Of a stretch of DNA of 30,526 nt, positions 1 through 9,192 are shown piece by piece. Position 1 is the stretch's first letter. Every line of letters starts with the position of its first letter. The DNA is taken from the IMG/VR virus record IMGVR_UViG_3300050821_008453, positions 1 through 30,526 of that record. The stretch is one strand, 5' to 3'. The translations under genes and the position numbers were made by a program. The notes beneath the pieces were generated by a model that was given only the letters and a program-made list of their open reading frames with translations, searched no databases and was not told the DNA's origin. Source of the DNA: a virus.

Positions 1-1
1 A

Positions 2-1360
2 CCGGGAAATGCAAGAACACCGTGGGATGTGATCGGCCAATCTATTGGACAGAATGTTTCCCAAAATCTTCCTGGAGCGGTTCAGCAAGGCTTTCAGAGA
101 CAGACTGGGCTTAATGCTATTGATCAATTGCAAAGCGAATTGGCTAATGCTAATGGAGACATTACTAAAATACTTCCCGCGCTTGCAAGAGCTTATACGC
201 TAAATCCAAATCTTGAACGTTCAGGACTAGGACAACAATATCTTACTTTAGGTCAAAGAGGAAGAGGAGCTGAAGAATTTCCCGCGGGCAAGCCCAGAGG
301 GCCTACAAGACAAGAAGAAGGACAAGAGGTTCCCTTTTCTGTAAGAGATTTAATTCCTCCTAGACAACAAGGGATGATTCAAGATCCTTCTGGAGTGAAT
401 AGCTATCAATTGCCATATGGCCCCGAGGAAATTGCAGGTATTAGACAGGCCGCGAGACAGAAAGGATATGTTCCAGAAATGGAAGAACGTTTTGTAAATG
501 ACGCTCTAGAGTATAATAAAATTGCTCAAAATAAAAGAGATGTAGATCTACAAAACTATCAACAAGCTCAACAGCAAAGACAAGATACTCTTCAAAATCA
601 GGCTCTATTTACCAAATATCTCAATGACAATGCTCCCGAATTTGCTCAAAATCCAGACGAAAGAGAATTAGCTTTAAAAGCCTCTGAGAATTATCAAGGG
701 GAGACTTCTTTCGCTAATCGATTAGCGAAAGTGAAAGAAGAGCTTAGGCCTTATCAAGCAGCTAAAAAGGCATTAACAAAAACATTAAATCGCCCTCTTC
801 TCGGTCAAACAAAAGAACAAAGAGCGTTGGCAAGACCAAGGGCTCAAATGATGGTTGAGATGGGTCAGAAGCCACAGTTGCAGTTAATGATTGCTAATGG
901 AGGCAGCGGCGAAGTGGAGGAAGCAGATCTTTTAAATCCACTTCCAGAGTCATTTGAGGGTAACTTAAATAAGTTTAAGCGATTCATAACACCTCTTGAG
1001 GCTGTGTCAAACATAGATCCGGATTCTCCTGCTTATCAAAAACAACTTGAGGACGGCATAAGAAGAAGAGAATCGCAGAAAACTCATATGGGGGATTTTT
1101 TAGCAGATCAAATTTCTCCAGGCACCTACAAAAAGCCAGGAACGAATTTACTTTTAACAAGGTATCATCTTATGCAAAAAGGATTAGATTATACCGAAGC
1201 TGGGAAATTGATTGATGAGGCAATAGCAAAAGGAAAGATCAAGCTCGACCCTCAACAGCAAATCGACTCTCAAAAGTTAGCGTATCCTCCACTGACTGGA
1301 GATACATATTCAGATACCGTATTGAATAATCTACTATTCCCAATCACAGGAAGACAATAA
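2..1360 (+). CDS. Gln-rich virion-associated protein, 5' partial
   Basis: The frame is open to the left window edge. A GTG at 29 could start it, but in-frame codons run upstream (…TPWDVIGQSIGQ), so the gene is probably cut by the edge. The visible part is about 450 residues, soluble, rich in Gln, Arg and Glu, with no membrane segment. The N-terminal stretch rich in small residues and the pattern VQQGFQRQTGLNAI resemble internal or ejection-type phage virion proteins. That comparison is from composition and position beside other structural genes, not from a recognised domain. The stop overlaps the next start by one base (TAATG), so the two are probably translationally coupled. Exact function is unknown. 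Confidence 0.7.
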   Translation, partial: PGNARTPWDVIGQSIGQNVSQNLPGAVQQGFQRQTGLNAIDQLQSELANANGDITKILPALARAYTLNPNLERSGLGQQYLTLGQRGRGAEEFPAGKPRGPTRQEEGQEVPFSVRDLIPPRQQGMIQDPSGVNSYQLPYGPEEIAGIRQAARQKGYVPEMEERFVNDALEYNKIAQNKRDVDLQNYQQAQQQRQDTLQNQALFTKYLNDNAPEFAQNPDERELALKASENYQGETSFANRLAKVKEELRPYQAAKKALTKTLNRPLLGQTKEQRALARPRAQMMVEMGQKPQLQLMIANGGSGEVEEADLLNPLPESFEGNLNKFKRFITPLEAVSNIDPDSPAYQKQLEDGIRRRESQKTHMGDFLADQISPGTYKKPGTNLLLTRYHLMQKGLDYTEAGKLIDEAIAKGKIKLDPQQQIDSQKLAYPPLTGDTYSDTVLNNLLFPITGRQ

Positions 1361-2676
1361 TGACCGCATTATTGACAGCACTTGGATCGGGAATGTCAGC
1401 TAAAAAGATACTTGAATATCTTATGCGAAAGTCTCCTGAATTATCTCCTAAAATATCTACTGCCTTAGCTTCTGGAATATCAGCGGAAAAGCTTCTGAAA
1501 TTCTTTTCAAATAGTAAAAACTTTGAAAGGCTGAAAACATCTATGGAAGATGCATATCCAATGGAAACTAATGCGAATCCATTAGTTCAGGCAGAGAATA
1601 TTAGAGGACAGAATCTGGGAACAGATATGGCTTCTGGGTTACAACGTGCCACTCCTAGTATATTGGGAACTGTGGGAACAGTAGGATCTAGCATGGCTTT
1701 AGCACATGCATTACCTAATCTTCTAAAAGGTTCCATATCAGAAAGAATAGAAAAAAACCCAGAAACACCACCACCATCTCCTATTAATGATACAGGTATT
1801 ATACCACAGCCTATAACATCTCTGCAACCTGAAGAAAAAACTATAACTGATATTAAAGCGCCTCAGGATGTGTTATGGAACTCTTTACTTGAAAATTCCA
1901 AAAAGAAAATAAACCCGGAAATCGACGGATTCTTGAAGATTGCTAGGACAATGAAAACTACCGGAGAGATTACATCAAAAGAGGATTTTGATAAGCTTTA
2001 CAGTCTTTTCGAGCAAAAAAAATCAGAAGGAATGAGTCTTCCTAAAGCACTGAAAGAAGCCTCTAATGAGTTTGATAAACAGAAAACACAAACCGAAAAC
2101 AAGCCTATCTCCAAAAACGAGACTGTAGCCACTCCTCATGGCATAGGCGACGTTAAAGAGGTTAGAGGTGATAAAGCTATTGTCGACGTCGACGGAAAAC
2201 TTCACAAGGTCTCTTTGGATGAATTAGAGGCGTCGCCATTACCAGAGAAAGATTTAGCGGATCTATACGATGAACTTAAATCAGGAATAGAAAAAGCAAC
2301 AGATGAAGAAATGTCAAGGATGGTTGATTATGCTGGCTACGATCCAACAAAAAACACACTGGCGTTTTTGCCTTATACTGGTGGATTATATGTCTATGAG
2401 GATATTTCTCCAGAGGATGCTAACCTTCTTAGAAATGTCTTAAATGTACGAAAAACGAGTGGTGAAAATTTCATTGGTGTCTGGAAAAAAGATTCAAAAT
2501 CACCTATCGGATCGGCAATGTCTGCATTGATTAAAAAATTACAGGAAGAGCGAGGCGGAAAAGGAAAAGAATACTCTCATAAATTTGAGACTGTCTATAA
2601 ATCTCATGAGCCTGCTATTCTAGCTTCCAAAAAGAAAAAGACGAGGAAGAAAAATGAATCGACCTACCATCGCTAA
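1360..2676 (+). CDS. virion-associated protein with KTSC-like C-terminal domain
   Basis: 438 residues, coupled to the upstream gene by TAATG. The N-terminal part has two similar helical stretches around 'SGMSAKKILEYL' and 'SGISAEKLLKFF' (about residues 9-50). A small-residue hydrophobic stretch follows at about 100-125. The middle is Pro/Lys-rich and probably flexible. Residues about 325-395 ('TLAFLPYTGGLYVYEDIS', then 'RKTSGENFIGVW') follow the pattern of KTSC domains: a beta strand, Y-x-Y, a helix and K-T-S near the end. KTSC domains occur in many phage and bacterial small proteins and their role is poorly known. The Lys-rich tail overlaps a small ORF. A minor virion or ejection role is inferred from context. 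Confidence 0.65.
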   Translation: MTALLTALGSGMSAKKILEYLMRKSPELSPKISTALASGISAEKLLKFFSNSKNFERLKTSMEDAYPMETNANPLVQAENIRGQNLGTDMASGLQRATPSILGTVGTVGSSMALAHALPNLLKGSISERIEKNPETPPPSPINDTGIIPQPITSLQPEEKTITDIKAPQDVLWNSLLENSKKKINPEIDGFLKIARTMKTTGEITSKEDFDKLYSLFEQKKSEGMSLPKALKEASNEFDKQKTQTENKPISKNETVATPHGIGDVKEVRGDKAIVDVDGKLHKVSLDELEASPLPEKDLADLYDELKSGIEKATDEEMSRMVDYAGYDPTKNTLAFLPYTGGLYVYEDISPEDANLLRNVLNVRKTSGENFIGVWKKDSKSPIGSAMSALIKKLQEERGGKGKEYSHKFETVYKSHEPAILASKKKKTRKKNESTYHR

Positions 2677-2731
2677 AATTCTTCAATTTCTACAGAAAAT
2701 TGCAAAGAAAAAATCCAAGAAGAGGCCCTAG
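2654..2731 (+). CDS. 25-residue basic peptide (candidate)
   Basis: An ATG at 2654 lies 5-8 bases after GAGGAAG and opens a 25-codon frame (MNRPTIAKILQFLQKIAKKK…) in a different frame from the end of the upstream gene, which it overlaps by 23 bases. The product would be an amphipathic, strongly basic helix. The Shine-Dalgarno and coupling support translation; the short length does not. It ends where the convergent minus-strand gene ends. No function assigned. Confidence 0.35.
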   Translation: MNRPTIAKILQFLQKIAKKKSKKRP

Positions 2732-2916
2732 CGCTCGTAGATTATTTTCGCATATCCATCGGTTGCGCTATCTAATTCTATGTCTATAATTTTTGCTTTA
2801 TATTCTCTCTTTATTAATGCTAAATGGTCGTTGACGTATTGTTTCTTGCATACATCAAATTCCTTGGAAAATAAACTTACCGAACAAAAAATTAAAACGA
2901 TTGCATATTTTATCAT
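2728..2916 (-). CDS. small secreted or periplasmic protein
   Basis: 62 residues. The N-terminus MIKYAIVLIFCSVSLFSKEF is a typical signal peptide: Lys, then about 13 hydrophobic residues, then a cleavable-looking SLFS-K. The mature part is a short charged domain with one Cys. Start supported by AAGGAG 6 bases upstream. It is the last gene of a three-gene minus-strand group (DNA-binding protein, membrane coiled-coil protein, this one). No family recognised. A lysis or surface-exclusion role is possible but not shown. Confidence 0.6.
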   Translation of the reverse strand: MIKYAIVLIFCSVSLFSKEFDVCKKQYVNDHLALIKREYKAKIIDIELDSATDGYAKIIYER

Positions 2917-2919
2917 TTC

Positions 2920-3132
2920 TTACTCCTTGTGATGATTCATTAAATGTGCTTTAAATTCAGCATCCTGCCTTTCTAGCCGTCCATGGAAGTCTTTTATTTC
3001 CTGTCTAATGGCTTCTATCTGAGCGTTTACCATGGCTTCGAGATGCCTGTGATCTGCTCGTGATTCGGAGCGATTCCAAAAGAACATTCCGAAAACACCA
3101 CCACAAAATAAAATGAATTGTATCCAGTCCAT
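2920..3132 (-). CDS. small membrane-anchored coiled-coil protein ('KDFHGRL' family, copy 1)
   Basis: 70 residues: MDWIQ, one transmembrane helix (about 5-19), then a charged coiled coil ending in EIKDFHGRLERQDAEF. The same plan and the KDFHGRL motif occur in the products at 11002-11178 and 28615-28824, so this is a diverged member of a dispersed family. Start supported by GGGGAG about 6 bases upstream. It sits between a DNA-binding protein gene and a signal-peptide protein gene with gaps of 2-3 bases, so it is probably co-transcribed. Small anchored coiled-coil proteins can act in lysis (holin or spanin-like) or superinfection exclusion; neither is demonstrated here. Confidence 0.7.
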   Translation of the reverse strand: MDWIQFILFCGGVFGMFFWNRSESRADHRHLEAMVNAQIEAIRQEIKDFHGRLERQDAEFKAHLMNHHKE

Positions 3133-3134
3133 GT

Positions 3135-3383
3135 CTATCTCCCCGCTTTCGCTTCTAAATTCCTTATAATTGACGTGTGAATAGCCTCTATTTCCTTTTT
3201 AGATATTCTATAAGGACTTCTTTTGCCGCTACCTATCCGTATCGCTATGAGAAAACCCTTCTTCACTGCGCGCCTTATGGTGTTTTGGTGTACCCCGAAG
3301 ACAACGGCCGTTTCTTTGATCGTATAAAACTCTGAATTCACAGTCAACCTATCGATACTACTACAATAGTCATTATAAGGCAA
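3135..3383 (-). CDS. excisionase/MerR-like helix-turn-helix DNA-binding protein
   Basis: The core 'YTIKETAVVFGVHQNTIRRA' followed by 'GKRSPYRISKKEIEAI' is the winged-helix pattern of small excisionase-like DNA-binding proteins: the first helix-turn-helix, then R/K-rich wing residues placing a final helix. The longest frame begins with TTG at 3383 (82 residues). A GTG at 3341, preceded by AGG with 6-base spacing, gives 68 residues and starts just before the domain; I favour this as the real start. It is divergent from the tail-fibre gene across an AT-rich gap and could regulate that promoter. It could instead be an excisionase, but no integrase is visible. Confidence 0.7.
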   Translation of the reverse strand: MPYNDYCSSIDRLTVNSEFYTIKETAVVFGVHQNTIRRAVKKGFLIAIRIGSGKRSPYRISKKEIEAIHTSIIRNLEAKAGR

Positions 3384-3456
3384 TCATTGTTAATCGGGAA
3401 TATTTAAATTTTTAAATTTATATGCCATGGTGAGCTTTTCTAACAAGAGGTTTCAC
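3384..3456. promoter_or_regulatory. AT-rich divergent intergenic region
   Basis: Short gap between the minus-strand DNA-binding gene and the plus-strand tail-fibre gene. It holds the symmetric run ATTTAAATTTTTAAAT at about 3403-3418 and a TTGTTA upstream that could serve as a -35. The Shine-Dalgarno leader TAACAAGAGG (3441-3450) decides the tail-fibre start. Promoter boxes are not clear. Confidence 0.35.
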
Positions 3457-6183
3457 ATGACAAGCCCATTCATTCCTTCAAGTTTCACTTACGGCGATGC
3501 CCCACAAGGGGGATCAGTAATGCCAATGATTATAGCCGGAAGAAATCCAAGTAATACAATAGATAAACAGTATTTGTCCGGTTATTTTTGGCTTTCTGAT
3601 TTATTCCAAGGTGGTTCAGGTAATCTTTATGTTCAGTCGGGCAATAGCGCCGGACTTCCTAATTGGACTGCGGTAACTGCTGGTGCAGCTGGCGCGCTAA
3701 ATACATTATCAGATGGCGCGATCACTGTTTCTCCTACGGGCGGTAATATTGCCATTGTGGGCACCGCAAATCAATTGATGGTGACAGGTAACGCAGCCAC
3801 CCATCAGCTTGTTCTTGCACTACCTGCCGCGATTACCACTCCTGGATCATTGACAACCACATCCACTCTTACCGTAGGAACAAACCTAACAGTCAATGGG
3901 ACAATTACCGTAACAGGAGCGGAAACATTCTCTGGTAACGTAACAATTGGCGGCACTCTTGGTGTTACAGGATTAAGTACTTTTAATGGTGGTGAAACTG
4001 TCGTCGGAACGAGTCAAATTAACGTGACAGGAAATTCCAATACCACAATTGGCAATACATCTGGTTCAGGCGCTGTCACAATCAATACACCCTCCGGAAA
4101 CTTCTCCTTAACAGGTAATGGTAATACAGTCGGAATCGCCAATGATTCGGCAGCAAATATTGTGACCCTAGGCTCAACAACTACAAACGCTTCATTGACC
4201 CTACAATCAGGATCGGGAGGCAATACGGTAATTTCTGGTAATGTAGCAGCTTCTATATTAATTGGTGCAACAGCACAGACAGGAACGATCACTTTAGGAA
4301 GTAGCACAGCTGCCAATAGCGTCCTCATTCAAAACGGCATAAATACAGGCACACAAACGACAAGCATTGCCAATGGTGCAACAGCAGCAAATAGCACTGT
4401 AAACATATTGTCAGGAGTTGGAACGGCTGGGGTTGGAGTGTTGGCTTTGGGAAATAACCAACGCGTAACGACAATAGGATTAGGAAACGTGGCTCCAGCA
4501 GCTGCAAGAGTAACAACAATTGCCGGTGGTAATTCTGCACAAAATGATACGGTGAGCATATTAAATGGCGCTCCAAGTGCGAATACTCAAACATTAAACT
4601 TGATTAATGGCGCATCTTCTGGCGGAACTCAAGTAGTCAGCGTTCTTTCAGCAGCAGCGGCATCAACGGCCCAAACATTCAATCTATTCAATGGGGCCAA
4701 CACCAACACTACAAATACTATTAATATTGCTGGGTCTGGTGCGACAGGCACTTTAGTAACAACAAATATTAATACAGGTGCCGCAGCTCATGTGCTTAAT
4801 CTAGGCTCGACTTCAGGTGGAAATATTACAGCCACTCTAGCCGCAGGTAGTGCCTTTGCGGTTGCAGGGGGCACAACAACGACATTTAGCATTGGGGGAT
4901 CTTCTGTTACTACTGGCACATTGCTTTTGGGGGGGTCAGCACAGACCGGGGCCATCACCTTGGGGTCATCTTCTGGGGCAGCTAATAGCGTTCTAATAGC
5001 CAATGGCTCGGGCTCTACAACTGTTTCGATAGCCAACGTGACCACTACAGGAGCTACAGTCAACATTGCAGCGGCAGCGTCTATAGGAACAGCGCAAGCA
5101 GTTCACCTAATGGATGGTGCAACGCCTGGGGCAAGTCAAACGCTTACAATAATGAGCGGTGTCGCCTCAGCAGGAACACAATCAATCCAATTATTAGGCG
5201 GTGCAAATACAACAGGAAGTCAAAACTTCCAAGTATTTAACGGGGTTATTGCTGGTGCAACTGACACTATAAGTATGTTTAACGGTGCTATCGCATCAGG
5301 AACATGCACTTTAAATTTATTTAATGGTAATGCAACAGGTGGAACTTTAGTAGCAAACCTATTTGGCTCCGTAGCAGCGACAACAGCAGGGACAGTCAAT
5401 ATTAATACCGGAGCTGCTGCCCACGTTCTTAATGTCGGAAGTTCAAGTGGTGGAAACATCACATTCACACAGGCTTCAGGAAGTACATTTTCTATTGTTG
5501 GCTCTGGTGGAACTGTAAGTCTTGCCTCAGATGTTGCCAACAATACCGTCACTCTGGCAAATGGCCAAACAGGCGGTTCGTTAAATATTGCTACAGCAAT
5601 GACCACAGGTAATATTGCGATTGGATCAGCACAAATAGGCGGAACATTCTCTTTAGGCTCAACAGGGGCAAACACAGGCCTTGTAACCCTATTCGGTGGA
5701 ACAGGAGCGCAAACTTTGAATTTCGCTAATTCTACAGGGGTAAAAACTCTGTCGATAGCCACTGGAGCAGCCGCGAACCAAGTCGTATTAGGTTCAACTA
5801 ATACCACAGCAAAACTAACTCTACAAGCAGGGACAGGGGGATTGCTATTAACCGGCGGTCAAGTTGTTCCTGTAACAAACGTTAATAATGCCGCATCGCC
5901 TTATACAGTGTTAGGGTCTGATCAGTTTATCGCGGTTGACCCAACGGCTGGCGCAGTAACCATAAATCTTCCGAATACTCCTGCTGTAGGTCGGTATTTG
6001 GTTATTTATGACCAAACTGGCCAAGCTGGTGCACATACCATCACAATAACAACACCAGGAGCTAGTACAACAATTACTTCAGGTGGAACTTCAGCCACAT
6101 CCAAGACATTAACAACAGCGTTTCAATCAATGAATATATGGGCGACAGCATCTACAAGATATTCAGCTCAGATAATTACTTAA
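3457..6183 (+). CDS. long repetitive tail-fibre protein
   Basis: 908 residues from the ATG at 3457, chosen because TAACAAGAGG ends 6 bases upstream; an earlier ATG at 3427 has no such site. The N-terminal ~70 residues are non-repetitive and probably attach to the virion. The rest is dominated by Gly, Thr, Asn, Ser and Ala, with beta-strand-like repeats such as 'TINLFNG', 'TQ.V.I', 'GNTVGIAN' and 'LGS', typical of trimeric beta-structured phage fibres. Two well-conserved units (NINTGAAAHVLN…GGNI) occur about 633 bases apart. The C-terminal ~90 residues (from 'PYTVLGSDQF…AVTINLP') are a distinct domain common at the ends of phage tail proteins. Likely role: receptor binding. Several long antisense frames here are composition artefacts. 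Confidence 0.85.
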   Translation: MTSPFIPSSFTYGDAPQGGSVMPMIIAGRNPSNTIDKQYLSGYFWLSDLFQGGSGNLYVQSGNSAGLPNWTAVTAGAAGALNTLSDGAITVSPTGGNIAIVGTANQLMVTGNAATHQLVLALPAAITTPGSLTTTSTLTVGTNLTVNGTITVTGAETFSGNVTIGGTLGVTGLSTFNGGETVVGTSQINVTGNSNTTIGNTSGSGAVTINTPSGNFSLTGNGNTVGIANDSAANIVTLGSTTTNASLTLQSGSGGNTVISGNVAASILIGATAQTGTITLGSSTAANSVLIQNGINTGTQTTSIANGATAANSTVNILSGVGTAGVGVLALGNNQRVTTIGLGNVAPAAARVTTIAGGNSAQNDTVSILNGAPSANTQTLNLINGASSGGTQVVSVLSAAAASTAQTFNLFNGANTNTTNTINIAGSGATGTLVTTNINTGAAAHVLNLGSTSGGNITATLAAGSAFAVAGGTTTTFSIGGSSVTTGTLLLGGSAQTGAITLGSSSGAANSVLIANGSGSTTVSIANVTTTGATVNIAAAASIGTAQAVHLMDGATPGASQTLTIMSGVASAGTQSIQLLGGANTTGSQNFQVFNGVIAGATDTISMFNGAIASGTCTLNLFNGNATGGTLVANLFGSVAATTAGTVNINTGAAAHVLNVGSSSGGNITFTQASGSTFSIVGSGGTVSLASDVANNTVTLANGQTGGSLNIATAMTTGNIAIGSAQIGGTFSLGSTGANTGLVTLFGGTGAQTLNFANSTGVKTLSIATGAAANQVVLGSTNTTAKLTLQAGTGGLLLTGGQVVPVTNVNNAASPYTVLGSDQFIAVDPTAGAVTINLPNTPAVGRYLVIYDQTGQAGAHTITITTPGASTTITSGGTSATSKTLTTAFQSMNIWATASTRYSAQIIT
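4765..5505 (+). repeat. two long protein-level repeats in the tail fibre
   Basis: One unit starts near 4765 and a second near 5398. Both encode NINTGAAAHVLN(L/V)GS(T/S)SGGNI followed by Thr/Ala/Ser-rich sequence. The DNA of the two copies differs at many third positions, so the repeat is old and kept at protein level. Shorter units (LFNG, IxNGA, TGS) recur through 3880-5860. Confidence 0.7.
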
Positions 6184-6215
6184 TCTACACTCAAAACATA
6201 AACAGGAGGCATTTA

Positions 6216-6437
6216 ATGCTAAAGCAGTACGTTGCAATCACCGAAAAACAAGATGAGCATGAGGTTTCTATTTTCATTTCTTCAAATTGTCCATTAGGGA
6301 TGATTCACGATTCATTATTCAAAATGAGATCTCTCATTGTTGAAAAAATCAACGAGGCTCAGAAAGTAGATGAAGAAAATAGAAAAACATTTCAGCAATC
6401 ACAAGAGAATGTTCCAGAACAAGAAAAAGCTGTTTAG
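6216..6437 (+). CDS. small hypothetical protein in the tail-fibre operon
   Basis: 73 residues from the ATG at 6216, which has a perfect AGGAGG 6 bases upstream (6204-6209). A longer in-frame start at 6138 lies inside the fibre gene and has no ribosome site. The product starts MLKQYVAITEKQDEHEVSIF. It has a beta-like N-terminal half and a charged helical C-terminal half (KINEAQKVDEENRKTFQQSQ) that could form a coiled coil. Between a tail fibre and another virion gene, it may be a fibre chaperone or assembly factor; this is inference only. Confidence 0.65.
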   Translation: MLKQYVAITEKQDEHEVSIFISSNCPLGMIHDSLFKMRSLIVEKINEAQKVDEENRKTFQQSQENVPEQEKAV

Positions 6438-6445
6438 AGGTATAT

Positions 6446-6781
6446 GTGGGATCAAACATAGTCAGATTTGATGCCGTTAGGTCCGTTGCAAATGCGAGTA
6501 TAACGGCCTCTTATACGAAATTGGGTGTGCCTTTTGCGCATGCCATGCGTGTGCTTAATTTCAAAAACAATACTGATGCAGATATGATGATCAGTTTTGA
6601 TGGGGTCACAGATAATCTCCCAATAATTGCGGATTCATTTGATCTTTACGATCTATCAAGTGATGAGGACTCAACGGAATCATTTCGCTATGAGAAGGGC
6701 ACTCAACTTTGGATAAAATATCTTACACCCCCTACCACAGGTACTGTTTATGTAGTTGCTATCTATGGTAAGGGGGAATAA
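6446..6781 (+). CDS. small phage virion-type protein
   Basis: 111 residues from GTG at 6446, with AGAGG 5 bases upstream. The sequence is beta-rich: '[20 protein letters not shown]', then '[14 protein letters not shown]', ending '[20 protein letters not shown]'. This layout resembles small beta-sandwich phage proteins found beside tail-fibre genes. No catalytic residues are evident. It overlaps the next gene by one base (TAATG), so the two are coupled. Probably structural or attachment-related. Confidence 0.65.
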   Translation: MGSNIVRFDAVRSVANASITASYTKLGVPFAHAMRVLNFKNNTDADMMISFDGVTDNLPIIADSFDLYDLSSDEDSTESFRYEKGTQLWIKYLTPPTTGTVYVVAIYGKGE

Positions 6782-7707
6782 TGAGCCAGTCGGGTTTATT
6801 AAAAATTCGTCCAGCAGTTTTGCCGCCAAGTGTTCCGACGAGTTTTGTTACCAATTCCGGAACAGCCGTCCCTATCGCGAATGTTTTAAATATCCTTGCC
6901 ACAAACGGAATTACGGACTCTGGGTCTGGAAACACTGTAACCATTACAGGCCTCAATGCAACCACAACAACAGTGGGAGTCGCATCTTTTAACTCTACTA
7001 ATTTTGCTGTTTCCGGTAGCGGTGCTGTCACATCCAATAACTTCACCATTAATACAAGTGGTGGACTTACTGGTGGTGGATCAATAACCTTAGGTGGCAC
7101 TCTAAACCTTTCTCTATCTCCTAGTGGATCTGCAATTGAATCTATCATTGTGCAGAATGGGATTAGTCCAGTTGTTCCATCAGGAGGCCAAATTACATTC
7201 AATGGTCTTACCGTTGCAGCAGGAAGTAATCCTGTTCGCACCGACGGTACATCAGCAAATAATATGGCTTTAGAGGTTCAATTATCTCAAGCTATTGCCT
7301 CTACAAATATTCAGAATGTGGGATTAGCGGCATTTAATTCCGGAGATTTTTCGGTTGATGCCAATGGTTTTGTTTCGATTATTGGCGGTGGTTTTAATTG
7401 GTCTGATACATCAGGAACAGTTAACGCATTAGTTGAGAATGGTTATTTTATCACAAATACCTGTACCTCTACTCTTCCGGCCTCTCCTGTAGAAGGAAAT
7501 ATTGTCAGGTATGTTGTTGACACAACTAATCTATTAACAATAACTGCCAATACAGGACAAAAAATAAGAATAGGCACCACGCTATCAGCAGCAGCAGGAA
7601 CAGCAGTTAATACACAGCGTGGAGATGCTATCGAACTTGTCTATAGAGCAGTTGGCACAACTTGGTTTGCTGCAAATAATCCGGTCGGTGGATGGAACGT
7701 AACATAA
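6781..7707 (+). CDS. second tail-fibre-like protein
   Basis: 308 residues, start at the TAATG junction with GGGGG in front. The N-terminus '[20 protein letters not shown]' is followed by Gly/Thr/Asn-rich beta repeats like those of the 908-residue fibre, with units such as '[13 protein letters not shown]' and '[13 protein letters not shown]'. The C-terminal part ('[20 protein letters not shown]…GQKIRIG…[20 protein letters not shown]') is a non-repetitive domain with the V-Y-R-x-V-G-x-x-W-x-A signature of many phage tail C-termini. Likely another receptor-contacting fibre or a fibre segment. Confidence 0.75.
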   Translation: MSQSGLLKIRPAVLPPSVPTSFVTNSGTAVPIANVLNILATNGITDSGSGNTVTITGLNATTTTVGVASFNSTNFAVSGSGAVTSNNFTINTSGGLTGGGSITLGGTLNLSLSPSGSAIESIIVQNGISPVVPSGGQITFNGLTVAAGSNPVRTDGTSANNMALEVQLSQAIASTNIQNVGLAAFNSGDFSVDANGFVSIIGGGFNWSDTSGTVNALVENGYFITNTCTSTLPASPVEGNIVRYVVDTTNLLTITANTGQKIRIGTTLSAAAGTAVNTQRGDAIELVYRAVGTTWFAANNPVGGWNVT

Positions 7708-7716
7708 GGATAAAAT

Positions 7717-9015
7717 ATGCCCTTCACAACAGGTGACAATAATTTCGGTGTAGCAAAATGGATTGTCAATAGCACAGCAGGCTTAGGAACACATACAACT
7801 TTAGCCACTGCGATGACAGCGGCATCTTCTGGTGATACCATATTTTTAATGACTTCTGTTACTGAAAACGTGACTATTACTCCTGGGGTTAATATTACAG
7901 CATGGGCTGGAGGAACATTAAACACTCCTTCCATTACTGGAACTTTGACGATGACTGGAGCTGGAACAAGTACTTTATCAGGGCTTGAATTAATTACAAA
8001 TAGTGCAGCAGTCATTGCAGTAACAGGATCTGCCGCTTCCATTTTAAATGTAAATAACTGCTATCTAAATTTCTCTAATAATAGTGGTATAACCTTTTCA
8101 TCTTCTAGCGGTTCCTCTGTAATAAATATAAATAATTGTACCGGAAATATTGGCACAACAGGAATTAAGATATTTGCTCACACCAGCGCTGGGACTTTAG
8201 CTTTCTATAGTAGCGTCATAAATAATACCGGCGCCTCAACCACAGCCTCAACAGCGACGGCAGGAACACTTAATGCGTATTTTTCTCAGCTTGCTAGCCC
8301 TATCACCACTTCAAGCACCAGCACATTAAATATTTATTATTCCACAATAAACACAGCTTCGCAAAACGCTATAGCCGCAACAATTGGCGGAAGCGGTACA
8401 AATGGTCTTGCTTATTCTTACTTTTTTGCTGGAACAGCCTCCGCTATATCTATTGGAGCAACAGTAAATATGTATATGTGCACCGTTGATAGCACAAATA
8501 CAAATGCGATAACAGGAGCGGGCACATGTAATCAATTCGGCATTAATTACAGCAATACTTCTCACCTAAATAACACTACCACCCTAGCAGGAGGGGCTAT
8601 AGCTGGACTTTCTGGTGTTGCCCCTAATTCTGGATTTATTGGGGAAAGAATAACTTCCACTGTGACGGGTGTCTCTGTTCCCAACGGAACAGCAACAAAT
8701 ATAACAAGCATAAATTTAACTATTGGTGTTTGGGATATAAGTGGAATTATCGATTTGAATAACTCAGGTACTTCAACAGCATGGCAATCGTCATTAAGTT
8801 CTACTAGCGCAACAATTCAAGGGACTATTGGAGATCAGGCGACTCAGTTTAGTGTAGGAACTGCTTTATTAGGTGGAACTAGAGTTTCTATGACTGTTCC
8901 ATCGTATAGAGTTCTTCTTACTTCTTCTGCAACATATTATCTTGTTGGACTTTCAAACTTTTCAACTGGTACATGTACTGGAGCTGGAAGAATTTCTGCG
9001 GTTCGCGTTGGCTAA
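7717..9015 (+). CDS. third tail-fibre/spike-like protein, probable beta-helix
   Basis: 432 residues; start ATG 7717 with AAGGA upstream. Residues about 28-70 ('TTLATAMTAASSGDTIFLMT…VTENVTITPGVNI') match the start of right-handed beta-helix proteins of the pectate-lyase-like type, where periodic short strands carry 'SGDTI' and 'NVTI'. The body keeps a rung-like pattern with Asn ladders ('NVNNCYLNFSNNSG', 'ININNCTGNIG'). The C-terminal ~110 residues are a separate domain ('GERITSTVTGVSVPNGTATN') of the type that ends many fibres. No catalytic carboxylates can be assigned. It is the last plus-strand gene before the convergent minus-strand run. Confidence 0.75.
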   Translation: MPFTTGDNNFGVAKWIVNSTAGLGTHTTLATAMTAASSGDTIFLMTSVTENVTITPGVNITAWAGGTLNTPSITGTLTMTGAGTSTLSGLELITNSAAVIAVTGSAASILNVNNCYLNFSNNSGITFSSSSGSSVININNCTGNIGTTGIKIFAHTSAGTLAFYSSVINNTGASTTASTATAGTLNAYFSQLASPITTSSTSTLNIYYSTINTASQNAIAATIGGSGTNGLAYSYFFAGTASAISIGATVNMYMCTVDSTNTNAITGAGTCNQFGINYSNTSHLNNTTTLAGGAIAGLSGVAPNSGFIGERITSTVTGVSVPNGTATNITSINLTIGVWDISGIIDLNNSGTSTAWQSSLSSTSATIQGTIGDQATQFSVGTALLGGTRVSMTVPSYRVLLTSSATYYLVGLSNFSTGTCTGAGRISAVRVG

Positions 9016-9018
9016 ATT

Positions 9019-9192
9019 CTATTCAGGGTATAACGATTTATGTCTGCCCACTTCCTTTAGTTTGTCGATGGGTTTTTTCTCTAAGGGCTTTGTTGGGCTT
9101 TTCAGTACTCGCCTAATGATCGCCGAAAAAATAATCATTAACGCAATACTTGCCAATATAAGACAGGTTATCACAATGATAGTCTCACTCAT
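9019..9192 (-). CDS. 57-residue single-pass membrane protein
   Basis: Starts ATG at 9192, overlapping the upstream stop by four bases (ATGA). The product begins MSETIIVITCLILASIALMI, one transmembrane helix at about 4-25, followed by a basic cytoplasmic tail (RRVLKSPTKPLEKKP). It is the last gene of the long minus-strand run and lies just after the convergent fibre gene. Its length and plan fit a small phage membrane protein (lysis, exclusion or scaffold for a partner). No family recognised. Confidence 0.6.
   Translation of the reverse strand: MSETIIVITCLILASIALMIIFSAIIRRVLKSPTKPLEKKPIDKLKEVGRHKSLYPE

Noticed and set aside
5220-5807. 195-residue open frame on the minus strand inside the tail fibre
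   Set aside because: It and its neighbours (4014-5066, 6759-7241, 7641-8042) lie antisense to Gly/Thr-rich repeats, which are naturally free of stops on the other strand. Pro/Val/Ala-rich product with no ribosome site.
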